Shown here piece after piece: positions 32,273 through 43,834 of a stretch of 64,000 bases of DNA (positions are counted from its first letter, which is position 1; each line of letters starts with the position of its first letter). A model generated the notes under the pieces. The model was not told where the DNA came from. It did not search any database and saw only the letters and a program-made list of their open reading frames with translations. Where the stretch lies: positions 2,666,001 through 2,730,000 of the forward strand of contig JAECYW010000002.1 in assembly GCA_023014335.1 (NCBI GenBank), in the 5' to 3' direction. Position numbers and translations under genes: made by a program. This DNA is from Galerina marginata. Its lineage: Eukaryota > Basidiomycota > Agaricomycetes > Agaricales > Galerinaceae.

Positions 32273-35200
32273 CTAAACCATGACTGCATAACTTACTTGA
32301 ATCCCATACGTCGAGCATAGTCTTTCTCCTTCCTGAATAGTGAGCCGATCGGTGCCAGTCCAATTCGCTGAACTAGTTCGAGCACGGAATCGACTGGTCC
32401 GCGTTTTGAAGATCTCTTCCATTTTCAATGGACGAACGGCACCGAAAATATCGTCAGGGTTGATAGTGCTCTGCATCGCAAGGGCTTGTCGAAGTTCGGG
32501 TGACTGTGCCCAATCAGGCGGGTCGAATGTGCGAACGCGATCTTCATCATCGGAATCAGAATATTCGCTGTTGATATCTGGCAGCTCGATGCTTTCGCTT
32601 GGAACGGGAGGTTCAATTTGTTTAGCTGCGTTGATTTGGGCTTTCGCGCGGGCAGCCATCTGCGACTGCAGTAACTGGGAAGGCCTGGAAACCTCGTCCT
32701 CATGCATACTTTGCTGATGGGCCTGATCTTTCCCTTTATGTAAAGTGGATAATTCAGCGTCCAAGTTACTTGTTGACGCAGCGTGGGCCAATGAGCCATA
32801 AGCGAGCGAGTTGAGGTTCGCAGGCTGTTTGATAGCGGTTTTTAAATGTGACTTCCCAAAAAGCATACTCGGTCCAGGTTTCTTGAGCTCCTGCTTCTTT
32901 TCTACCTCGATTTTTCGTTTCTTTTGAGTGTCGTCGTCCTACGTTTAATAAAATCAGCAACGTTGATATCGAAGCTAAAAATAAGTCTTCACCTTCTTCG
33001 CAGATGGCAATTTTAGAGCTCTCTTCTCCGTATTTCCTTCTCTTTCTCTCTTCCGCCGTTCAGCATCTTCCTTCATCTTACGCTCTTCCTCCAATGCCCT
33101 GGCCTTTTCTTCCTCGGCTTTCCTCTGAAGAGCTTGCTGACGCCGGCTTTCCATTTCTTTTAACCGCGCTGCTTTTTTGTCTGCCTCTTCTTGTTGCTAA
33201 AAAAAAGAGGGATGTCAGCTTTAACCCTAGAAGTTATGCAGTAGAGCTTCTCACCTTCTTAGCAGCAACAGCTGCCTTTTGCAAGACCATCTTGACCTCG
33301 GGTTGTTTCTTCTTGCTGGTACCCAGGGCGCTGCTTAATAATTTAGATGCCTGTCCAAGGAAACCGACTTGAGATTGCGAGGACTCTGAGGATGCCATAG
33401 ACATCTGGCTTTGACTCCGTGGTGGTGCCTTGGCCTTTTCGGTAGGGTTAGTTCGTACAGTTGACTTAGGACCATCAAACATACCTCCACAGCATTCGTG
33501 GTGGACTTAGACGCCCCTAGAATGATCTCCTCGAGCTCGGAGTCCCCGTTCATAAGAACTTCGCCTTCATCATCCATCTCCAAGTCAAATGCACCCGGAA
33601 TTTGGTGACTTTTGTTTGGAGAATGCAATTCGCTTCTTTCCTTTCGAATTGGTGATGTTTTAGTGACAGGCCCGGTGTCCGCTCGCTGACTCTGGGACGG
33701 CAGCGTGCTCCATGTCATGCTGTCTTCCTTGGAGGCACCAAACGTCCATTGCACTCCAGCAGCTAGTTTTTCGTCCATTGGCCAACTGTCGTCTTCGTCG
33801 CAGATTTGGGTATTCTGAGGCTGAGACTGACTACCATACGTTGTATATTCGGTTTCTTGTGTGCTGGGCATCCAGGCAGAGACGTCATCGCGATCAAATA
33901 TTTCTTCGGACTGTACACTCTCGAGAGTCGAGTGAGTCGTGAGAGGGACAGCAGAGTTTGCTTGCAGCGAAATTGAAGCCAAACGAGTCAAAGGAGTCGC
34001 CGATGTGAGGTTGGTGGGTAGTATTGGAGGGAGATTGAATACTGGATGTTGAGTAGAAGTCGACGGAGCGGCTTTGCTTGGCGCTGCCACTGGAGGGACG
34101 AAAACCGGAGTGTGTTTATTCAAGATAGATGGCTGACCGACCTGAGGAGGTGAGTTCGGAGGGGTTGTCGAAGTGCTCTCGCGTTTTGATTGGGCCGTCG
34201 ATGCTAGTCCCGCGTTAGTTTTAAATTGGAAGGGCTTCTCGGGAGCCTTGTGCTTCTCTTTGACTCGACTATCAGTCGGGAACAAATCTGATATGCTCAA
34301 GCGCCCATCATTATGCTGGGGAGGAGACATGACTACATCCGTGCCCTGAGGTATCCCAGAACCCGTAGACGGTACCCCCAGTGCCATAGTCTTCTCTTCT
34401 TCCATACGATCCCTTTCCGCAACTCTGGCTTCAGCTGCGGCCCGGGCTTCAGCGAGTGCGGTTGCTGCGTTTGCTCCCCCGAGGCTCTTCCCCATCGTCT
34501 TGCTAACACGAACTCCAAGGCCTTCAACCGTCTTCTTGAGGCGATCCAAAACGCCTTCCTGCACAGATTCCTCGCCCTCTCGTACTTCTAGTTGTGGTGT
34601 CGCTGCCGTGGGGGGCTGCTGCTGCCGTTCCTTCTTCTCGCCTTGAACGTCCTTGGATTTACGAGGAGCAACTTCGCCATCCAACGTTTTCGCAACTTTG
34701 AGTTGTCGTTCTTCATCTTCCAGGTCTGCTTGAGGAACTGAACGTATGTCCTCGCTCTTTCTCTTCGTGCCATGCGGCAAAGAAGGGATCGTGCTTAAAA
34801 AGTTGATTGCATGAACAGACGATTTCTTGGTCGTTCCCTCTAAGGCTTTGACTTCTCTTGCCTTCATCAGCCAAGATGTGCGCTTTCCACCAACAGGAGC
34901 GCCAGGTGTCGCTGCACCCATCATGAGGACATTTAATGAAGGATCGCGAGGAGGTTTCATCGATTTCCGCAGGGGCATAGGCTCTGGAAGAGTTGGGAAA
35001 GAAGGAGCAACAGGCTTGTCTGTCGACTGTCGGTCAACTTGAAGAGGGTCGTCTTGGAGGTCCGCCATTGCATAATCTTCCAAGCCGTTTGAGTGGGATG
35101 GCGGGGATTCTGTATGCAAGTCGTCCTTGAGTGATTCGTCATGCTTCTGTGGGTGGCTTGGGGTGGCTTGGGGTTGTATTTCTCTGGGGTTCGTCACGGT

Positions 35201-36002
35201 AGGCGAATGAAGTGGGATATAGTGGAAGGTATCCAGAGATGTGGACGTCGTTTCCATATCTTGTTGGGAGGCGTTATGACCTTGCTCCGAAGCAGAAGAT
35301 GCCTTTGGTTCGTCAAGAGTAATTGGAAGAGGATCTTTTATGACGCCTTCCATAAGGCTGGAGGTTGATATATTGCTGCGTTCGGAAGGTTCGTCGTCTT
35401 CGGCGATGATAGAAAGATCATTACTGTGTTCAGCATTGTTGAGCATAACTTCTGCCGCGAGGTTGCCAACAGGAGTTGCAACCGTAGAGGGAACCGATTG
35501 ATCTTGTAGTGAACTCGAGGCATCGTTAGCAGGTTGTATTGAAACAAGAGGAGGTCTTGCAGGCCCTTTCTGCTCCTCAGCCATCGTGTTGTTTGTCTTG
35601 TTTTTTGCATCGCAGTGTTCGTTCGCTTTGACGACAAGAAGAGATGCCTGAAAGTCGCTCGGTGGAGTACGGTTTTCATTTTCGGAATGACCCTATAGTA
35701 GCGTCTTAATATTTCGTAAAAGAGCGGTCTGATATTTGTTACCTCAAATGATAATGAAACAATATTTCCCAGCTTGGAGGACATGAGCTTCGGCTTCCTT
35801 GCGACAGCTTTCTTTCGGCCAGGAGTTTTCACGAGTTCTATGAGAGGACTTTCGAGGGAATTAGCAAAAGCTCCCTATAATGCGGCGGAACCTACTCTTG
35901 CTTTGCTCCGGAAACAATGTTGTCCAAGTAATCGTCGAGAAACAAAAATCCATGGGTCTGCACCTGCTCTTTGAAGACTTGGCGGCCGGGGTCGCTTGCC
36001 AT
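32273..36002 (-). CDS. INCENP/Sli15-like chromosomal passenger scaffold
   Basis: Scaffold that binds and activates Aurora B at centromeres and the spindle midzone. The start at 36002, MASDPGRQVFKEQVQ, opens a short N-terminal domain joined by GTAGGT and GTAACA introns to VKTPGRKKAVARKPKLMSSK. A long Ser/Thr/Pro-rich disordered middle (about 33480-35660) follows. Next is a highly charged single alpha-helix-type segment (ADKKAARLKEMESRRQQALQ and similar) across two introns, then the conserved IN-box: ELPDINSEYSDSDDEDR, FDPPDWAQSPELRQAL, NPDDIFGAV and RTSSANWTG. At the very end, around 32325, the frame reads EGERLCSTYGIQ, while one base off it reads KEKDYARRMGFK and then stops at 32293. The latter matches the usual IN-box ending, so an extra G is likely. 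Confidence 0.88.
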
Positions 36003-36312
36003 GGTTAAGCAAATGGAATTTGCCCAGCTCAAAAGCCCTGGCTGTGCCATGATGGTGGATGGTGAAAGTGGGCGATGGAGAGTATGTTGTTTTTATGTTG
36101 ATGTGAGGCTTGAGCGCCACCGTCTCCAAATTCAACCTCAGTCGCGTCAGTCACATGACCGTTTCTGAAATGGCTGGTTACATAACACAATGAGGTTTCG
36201 CCGGGATTTCCGCTTTGCCCACACCTGCAATGACGCGCTCAGTGGATGCCTCGAGCATCACCAGCAGCAACTGCTTCGCTTCATGCTCCCATCTGGCCTG
36301 TGTTAGTTTTCC
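36003..36312. promoter_or_regulatory. Divergent promoter region between INCENP-like and the GRAM-protein gene
   Basis: 310 bp between two head-to-head start codons, so both promoters should be here. I see no clear TATA box or other named element. Confidence 0.4.
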
Positions 36313-38599
36313 ATGTCTGAACCCCAACTATCCTCGCCTCCTCCATTATCCCGCTCCCTTTCTGTCGATGGCTACCTCCAGTCGCAGACAAATACCATCT
36401 CTGAAGGGGAATACGAAGACGAGCTTACTGAACAGGAACTTCGGGAAACTTACGACAATGAAGAGATTGATAGGTTTTTACATCTCTTTTCAGCTGTTCG
36501 TCCTTCCTTACTTATTGGTTAAAACTGACTCATTCTTTATCTAGTTTGTGACAGAAGTTCAGGTGCCGGAAACGCCTCCAGTGGTAAATAGAGATGGCAT
36601 TGCCCGCCCAGCGAACTTTCTCGAGAACGAGAACGTTTCTGAAAGACGATCAGAAGATGGTGAATGGACCCCGATCAAAACAACTTCTGGGGAATATTTC
36701 CCAGTTTTCATGAAACCAGTCAGTTCGGCATATGGTAGCCTCTCCGAAGAAATTGCATGTGTAAGCTATTCCCCGCACTTTACAGTGCTAGAATGTCATA
36801 ATCTGTTATGAAGAATTATCTGGCTCCGATCCTTCCGCATGCCAGGCCTGCAGGACCCCCCTTTACCATAGGTCGTCTAAGACTCGCCACCCAGAGGTTA
36901 TATCTTGCAGCACTCCCCGTTTACGGACCATTCTTTGCAAAACTTCTGAGATTGGCAACCTGGGAAGATTACGGGACAAGTCTCGTTTATTGTTCCGTGA
37001 GTTGTTGGAAATCCTCGCAACAAGTGAAGGATATGCATTTAATGTGCGACAGATATTCTGGACCCTCTGGTGGTACAATTTCTTGGCCCCGGCTCTTGTT
37101 TCACGGATTTTGATTAGCCTCGTTAAACGACGGGTATTCCCTTATCCCACCCTGGATGATCTCCGCCGGCATCGTGAAGAAATTTCGCGTGCCGATGAAT
37201 TTGGGCAGCAGGTATCCGCCAGATTGTCTGCAAGTTCTTCTGGGATTACAGAAATTTGGCGCCTCTTCAAACTGTTAGACCAAACCAGAAAGGCTAAGCT
37301 GAAAGCCAGGGTCAAAGGCAAACTCAACCACGCCGAGGAACAAGACGCGGATAATACCAGTCAAGGACAGGATGCGGCCACCGTTCTCGACGATTCCGAT
37401 GACAGCGAAGAAGCCAGGGACGTTAAACGTCTGGGCTTGAAAATTTTGCAGGATATCGCCGACATACATGAACGAATACGGAAGTACGTAAAGGATCTAT
37501 CCAAAACATCATCAATTGTCGTCTCATAGGTCAACCTTGCAGTATTTTCATATGGCGTCGACCAGTTTCTTCCCGGAAATACGGTTTTGTAAGCTTGTCT
37601 ATTCATAAATTTGCGCTCGATTAAGGGATTTCAACTAGATACTATTTGCTATCTTTCTAATGATGTTGCTTCCAACTCGATATATCGCTAAGCTGGTCTG
37701 GTTTGTTGTCGGATTCGTGTTCTGGCATGTATTGCCAGTTCTTGTCTCCCTACCACCTTCTGAACAGAAGAGGTGAACTCAGCTGCACAAACTGTCTCCG
37801 GTTTAACTGACATCGTCGTATTAAACAGGTTACCCCCTCCATTCTCCGATGTTCCTACTGATGCGGAATATGCCATGGATCTTATTTCGCAACGTGTTGC
37901 TGCGGGCCTTGAGGTCGAGCCCAGTAAGCCATCGAGACAATCGAAAAGGCACAAATCATCGGATAGCATAGAAAATCCTGATAGCAACTCAAAGCACATG
38001 TCCAATAGTTCCCAAAGCCGAGAAGGCTCGATTGATTGGAAAAAATGGGGAGATCGTGTCGCCGTAGGCAAATCCGCTATTAACGATATCAAACGACTGA
38101 GGCCCGGAAAAGCGGTGATATTCGAGATCAGACATGCATGATTATCAGCTAATACTGCATGTTATAGTGGCCGGTTCATGAAGTCTGGCCGCCTCAACAT
38201 CCGATTATACCTGGCGCAATTGGAATCGCCCAACCACAATCAAATGTTGAAGCACACAGTCAGTTTGATTCTTCCTTCCCCTCTTTCCGGAAGCTGAGAT
38301 ACCCAACGCCCCAAGCCTATCCATGCCAGCACACCTCTTCTCCTGGCTTGATTACGCTGACGCACAACACTCTCCTTTTTACTCCGCTGCTGTCACAAGA
38401 CGCTAAATTGGTGATTCAGCTGGCTGCTGTCAAAGGAGTAAAGAAGGCTGGTGTACTAAAGGGGTTGCACATTCGATGGAACGACTCTTCCGATGGGAAC
38501 AACGAGCAAAAGGAAGATAAATTTTTATGGGTTGGAGGACGCGATGAGCTTTTTGCTCGCCTTGTTGGGAGCGATGGAAGACGGTGGATGAAAGTCTGA
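36313..38599 (+). CDS. Multi-pass membrane protein with probable C-terminal GRAM-like domain (DUF3292-like)
   Basis: Function unknown. The start MSEPQLSSPPPLSRSLSVDG opens an acidic N-terminus. Exons then give YLAPILPHARPAGPPFTIGR, a hydrophobic region LYLAALPVYGPFFAKLLR, a further helix IFWTLWWYNFLAPALVSRIL followed by RRVFPYPTLDDLRRHREE, an acidic linker, and NIFIWRRPVSSRKYGF. A membrane helix pair (ILFAIFLMMLLP, WFVVGFVFWHVLPVLVSLPP) is followed by FSDVPTDAEYAMDLISQRVA and a C-terminal beta-rich part (LITLTHNTLLFTPL, VKGLHIRW-like) ending RRWMKV, which looks like a GRAM/PH-like fold. About eight short introns are needed; most joins keep frame and reconstruct hydrophobic segments. Such proteins may act at membrane contact sites, but that is only a guess from architecture. 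Confidence 0.6.
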
Positions 38600-38814
38600 T
38601 CTATTTTGAATGTATTCTCCTGAAATCTATTTTTAGTCGGTATGCCTATTGTGACAGCTACTTCCAAAATCCCTTTTTATGGATTAAATACTGTTCACAT
38701 AGAACCATTCAAAACCTTCCACCTTTTTTACACCCCATCTGCGATGGGCTTTCTGACTTTCCTTAATCTTTGATTCGTCTGCCAGTCAGGATCGCCCTAG
38801 GGAACCGTACGAGA

Positions 38815-41800
38815 CATGTTCTTTTCACCTGAATTGCTTTCAAAACGCGACAGCGGTTTTGGCCTCCTCTGGTACGCTATTCGATCTACATAGCCTCGTG
38901 AGTTATCTAACGGCTGAACAGGCTAGCAGCGACTTTGGGATCCAGATCGACATTCAAGAAACTCCCAAAACGCTCCGTCCTTACGGCAGATATTACACAG
39001 CTATGCGACCTAATTTCTGAACCAGAAGAACCTCTGGCGTTGCGCTTGTCCAGTAACCTAATGTTTGGGGTTGTCCGGTAAGTTCGTTTATTTCTATCTT
39101 GCATCTATAAGCTAATGGGACCTTTGCCCAACGGAAGAGTTTATAAAGGTCGGATTATTCTTCCCCGTCTCTCCCACGTTAATGAAGGGATCTCCACAGT
39201 TAAACAAGAAATATTCTTTACTGACGTCACGAACTGTGTTGCCACTTTAAAGAAGGTGGTACAGGACTTGCGTGCTTCTGGTGCTCTAAATGGCCAATTG
39301 CTGATGCCAAACCCAACTGTTCGGTAGGCTTTGTTTTGATTGTGACGATTCGTCTCCGCTAAGGGTGAATGTAGTGCTGCTGCTCTCACAATAGTGCCAG
39401 ACCCAAAAGAGGCATATGCGCTTGACTACGACGCCTTTGTTGCTGTTCGTGGATATTCTTTACATAAAAACATCTACTTACCGATTCACCTGCTTTAGAA
39501 TTGGGACGAGTATTTAAATATCGGAGGTGTGTTTCTCGTCGCCGCAACTTAACCCATTTAGCAATCTCACAGGAATTCAAAGATGAAAGAAATCAAGGAA
39601 GCGATACTATTTTCGAAGATGACGACGGGGATTTCGAACTGAACGACAGAAAGAAGAAACGAAACAAGATCAACCCAAAAGCAGTGCCACCAACAGAGGC
39701 TCTGCGAAAGGAGGCGCATACACTAGATGAACATCACGAACATTTACTCTCTTATTCATTTGATTTGTCAATCACCAGCAACGCCCCAGGACCTGGGGTA
39801 TCTTCCTCTCAACCCGACGTCGGCTTCGACAATTTTTTCCCTTTTTCTGATGGTTTGGGTGTCGGGGATGGTCTCGGAGACGACCTTGCAAGAGAACTTG
39901 GATGGGCGGTATCTCCGGTCAAGAGTGTAACCAATAACAGGTAATTGCTCTCACAAATGACGCCTTTCATATATTTGACGAGAATCCAGAGCAATGAATG
40001 TTGAACAACGAGATCTACGATTCGATAATGAAGAAGGATTCAACGTGGATATGGACTTCAATTTGAACATTGAAGATATGCCAATGATGTTAGATATGCC
40101 ACCTAACGTGGATGGTAACCAACAGGGTGGCACGCCTGTGCCCCAGTCAGTTCGAACAGAATAAAGGTTGGTTTTCTTGTTACCATTATTACTCAAAATA
40201 ATATTTATTACCCGCCTAGACCCCGCGCAAAGGTTCGTTGCCTCGATAAATCTGCACTGCCTCATAATCGCCCTGACGATGCAAAAGAAAACAATGGTCC
40301 ACCTTCGAGGATGGGCTCAGCCTTAACAAAAGCCCAACAAAGTCCGGCAACATCTTTCTCCCGTTTATTATTATCGCAGGACGACGATCCAACCATTACA
40401 GCCATTCAGGGATATCACGGGAGAGGAACATAATAGACAAAACCAAGGAGAGCCTCGTAAGAAGGCCAAACGAACAAGATTGTTGCTAGATGCCCGAACA
40501 GAATTGACAGACGACGAACTAAAGGTACTTGTCAACTGCCTTTCTTTGTTTTCTTCTGAGCGTCTCGTATTTGGGCAGATTGCCCGCGCGAAATATGTAG
40601 AATCTCAGAAGCGACTCAGGCGGGAGATGATGAACAAAAAACTCGAGAAAGACAACGGTAGGTATGTGGAAGAGCTTATTTGGGGTGTCCCTAAAGGAAG
40701 TCAGTTCATTCTGCTGTATCTTCAACCCGACAAGATCAATGTACTGACATTCCGTGAAATGTATCCTAGTCCAGGAAGAAGGGTTGATAAATTTTTGGCA
40801 AGAAAACTTCAAGGTTCAAGTGGAAGCCAGATCAGGAGTTCTTCGCATTCATCAGGAAGAAGGTTTGTTTCCCCACACAACATAGCATCGACGAAAGCTA
40901 AGAATTTTTACAGATCACCGGCCCATCAAGAGACGAAAGATAACACCTATCGAGCAGCGAGAAGAAAATCACGAACATGGCTACAACGACATAGGTGCAG
41001 CCAGACGCGGAATGGGGTATAGCCTGGGGTGCAGGTCAGCTCGTTCAATCTCCAGGCCAATCGCTTCCCAACCTCTATTACATAGGAAACGACATGGATA
41101 TGGCAATCAATATGGCAATGGATGTGGACGATACCGGTGGTAATCGACATTCTTCTGAAGTAAAATTCGGGCGTCCTTAGAGTCTATCACAATCTGACAA
41201 AGCGGTCCAGGAGCCAGGCCAAGCACGTCGAATATCTCGGTCAGCCTCGGTCCTTGGGGCAAGCAACCTGGGGCTCGACATCGGTCCTCGAGATTCTGGA
41301 AATGGTTCCCAACGCAGCTCGCTCTTTCCCTGGGACGACGCTGGGCCAAGTTCATCCAGCGGGCAGGTTCCCTACGGGCTACCCGATGTCGAACAACCTG
41401 TCGAACATGTCGAAGTCAGGTTACGTAGCAGTTCTTTCAGCCGTCGTGATAGCCCTCTCGCCGCAAGTCATAGAGGAAGCATGCAGGCTGTGGGTATATT
41501 GATCTCTCCTGCGCCTGGCGGAAGAGGTTCACAAACATTTGGAGAAGATTTCGCGTTCGAAGGTACGAACTTTTCGAACCCCCTCTGGCCAATTTCACAT
41601 CAATTTCCGCTGTTTTAGTCGAGGACCCAGTTATCCCGGAGGACACCCAACAAGACACCCAGAAATCGGATCTCAATCTGATCACCCTGGAAAGGAACTC
41701 GTATAACTTCCTTGAGTAGGTATTGCCTTCGCTTATCTGTCATGGGACGCTGAATGTGTGTCGCTAGATATGCTAGGATGCAAAATCAGTCATTATCGAA

Positions 41801-42035
41801 AGCAGATGGACGACTGAACTTTGAAACTGTCGTGCCAAAGTTGACAAGTACTCGGCATGTTGCTGCAGCTGCATTTTATCATTGCTTAGGTGTGTCGGTG
41901 TAATCTCTCTGTTTGAGCGAAGCTGTCATCATTACTACAACTTCAAAAACTTACTTTTCAGTCCTGGCGACGAAAAATCTGCTTCACCTGGAACAGCCGA
42001 ATCCATACGGGTCCATCATCATCAACATAGTCTGA
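38815..42035 (+). CDS. REC8: Meiotic cohesin kleisin Rec8, with an 11-nt microexon
   Basis: Meiosis-specific kleisin closing the Smc1-Smc3 ring. The N-terminal Rad21/Rec8 domain reads MFFSPELLSKRDSGFGLLWL, ALRLSSNLMFGVV, then RVYKVKQEIFFTDV. The RVYK part comes from an 11-nt exon at 39138-39148, between introns 39078-39137 and 39149-39199. The middle is acidic and disordered (DMDFNLNIEDMPMMLDMPPN), with KAKRTRLLLDARTELTDDEL and YVESQKRLRREM. The C-terminal winged helix is NFETVVPKLTSTRHVAAAAF, then NLLHLEQPNPYGSIIIN. At least fourteen exons. Near 40385-40410 the frame changes by one base between SRLLLSQDDDPT and DITGEEHNRQ with no fitting intron. A TAG near 41178 is avoided only if a weak GTGGAC donor is used. 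Rec8 rather than Rad21 is chosen from the N-terminal sequence. Confidence 0.85.
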
Positions 42036-42705
42036 GTAGGTTTGGGCGGTGCAACTTCCTATATTCCTTTGGCCTCCTTTCTGAACCTGCTTTACCCTTA
42101 CGGTCGAATATTAAATTTTAGATGAAATGATAGTACATCATGGATCATGGATCATGATTGAATCAGATTGATACAAGCCAATTTCCGTGAAAGTCGCATA
42201 AGTCGTTTGAGAAGGGGCCGGCTTTGCATTACTTCACACTACGCCCGCAATAAAGCCTGGAGCAAGTTGGGAGCAAGAGACGGATAGGTTTCTTAGGTGA
42301 TTGGGGTTAAAGCTTTGGACGAGTTTCGACTGAAATTTTGTTCCGTGAACCATTGGTCGTGTAATTCACTCGACTTTTTGGTTCTCCAAGTCGTACTTAG
42401 GTAGAAGGGCGTCGGAGGTTGACTGAGAAACGCCGCTACTTACCCTGGGCTACAAAATGAAAAGTTCACACCAATCAAGTCACATCCGAGAAAACTCGGA
42501 TCGTTTTGACCATGACGAAGTATATTTTATCACCTTCTGGCACCACAAGAGATTTTATCGTCCGACTACAAAAGACAAGGCTTGTCATTATTAAGCTATA
42601 TAAACCTCCTTCGTCAATCTGTTTCGTTTACCTCTAAGAATACCGCGTCTTGCCACGCAGACTCCGACCCGTGTTCTGCCTCTCACTTCGTCATTATACC
42701 GCAGG
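42036..42705. other. Intergenic region between REC8 and IDI1
   Basis: 670 bp holding the REC8 3' UTR and the isomerase promoter. A small direct repeat of GGATCATG-type words lies near 42138-42155. A TATA-like AGCTATATAAACC is at about 42595. No gene seen. Confidence 0.45.
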
Positions 42706-43624
42706 ATGTCCTCTCCAGCCGTGCTCGCTGCAAAAGCTGCTCTTGCGAGCATAGATCTTTCGAGCTATGATCCTGAGCAGTCAAGGCTTATGGATGAGAG
42801 GTGTATTCTGGTCGACGAGCAGGACAACGCGATCGGCGCTGTGGACAAGAAAACATGTAAGTTCCCTTACATTCCGTCACCATGAATGTTGTTCATTCTA
42901 GGTATGCTTGTTCATAGGCCATTTAATGGAAAATATAAATAAAGGCCTGCTCCATAGAGCATTTTCTGCCTTCGTATTTCGGCCTTCCGATGGAAAGCTA
43001 TTGTTACAACAGAGGGCGTCCGAGAAGATCACATTCCCAAACATGTGGACCAACACATGTTGCTCGCACCCTCTGGATGACTTCGCAGCCGAAAAGGAAG
43101 AGAAAGACCAACTAGGGGTTCGTGTCGCTGCGTCCCGAAAGCTTGAACACGAACTTGGTATTCCACAGAGCCAGACGCCCGTCGACCAATTCCAGTATCT
43201 CACTCGCATTCATTATCTTGCTCCATCGGATGGTATGTGGGGGGAACATGAAGGTGAGGGATTTGGTCATTGTCTTATCCGTGTCACTTCTTATGGTCCA
43301 CAGTCGATTATATTCTGTTCTTTACTGCCGATGTCACCGTTACTCCTAATCTCAACGAAATCCGAAATTACAAATACGTCAGTAAAGAAGAACTACAAGC
43401 TATGTTTGATGACCCAAGTATGCTGCTGGCTTGTATCGGGAAGGGGAATAACTAAATATAACTTTACAGGCAACAGCTTCACTCCTTGGTTCAAATTAAT
43501 CGCGCGCGACTTTTTGTTTGGTTGGTGGGACGAGCTTCATAATCGAAGGAATGCAGAAGGCAAAGTAGTAGCTCAAAGATTGGCTGGGGTTGCAGATGGG
43601 TCAAAGGTCATCAAAATGACATAA
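42706..43624 (+). CDS. IDI1: Isopentenyl-diphosphate delta-isomerase (type I)
   Basis: Interconverts IPP and DMAPP in the mevalonate pathway for sterols, prenyl groups and terpenes. Exons: 42706-42856, 42918-43253, 43304-43417 and 43470-43624, all in phase with GT-AG introns. The Nudix-type fold shows HRAFSAFVFRPSDGKLLLQQ, the active-site Cys in NTCCSHPLDD, the metal/catalytic Glu in MWGEHEVDYILF and the C-terminal FTPWFKLIARDFLFGWWDEL. The type I enzyme needs Mg2+ and a Zn2+-like site. The N-terminus MSSPAVLAAKAALASIDLSS is short, with no clear targeting peptide, so a cytosolic or peroxisomal form is possible. No lesions. Confidence 0.95.
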
Positions 43625-43834
43625 GTTTTGGATATATGTCGCTTGCTATCATAGAAGTGGAGTACAAATACAAGTACAAGTATAGAGGTAGTCGTCGGGT
43701 CATAAATTCGTGCAGGTATTCATCTAGAGCGAGAGAGATGGTCTATTATAATACCACATACCATAAACCAAGGATGCCGGCTGAGAGGAGTGACACAGAT
43801 AGTCATAATATACCAAAAAGCAGTGTCCACAGTA

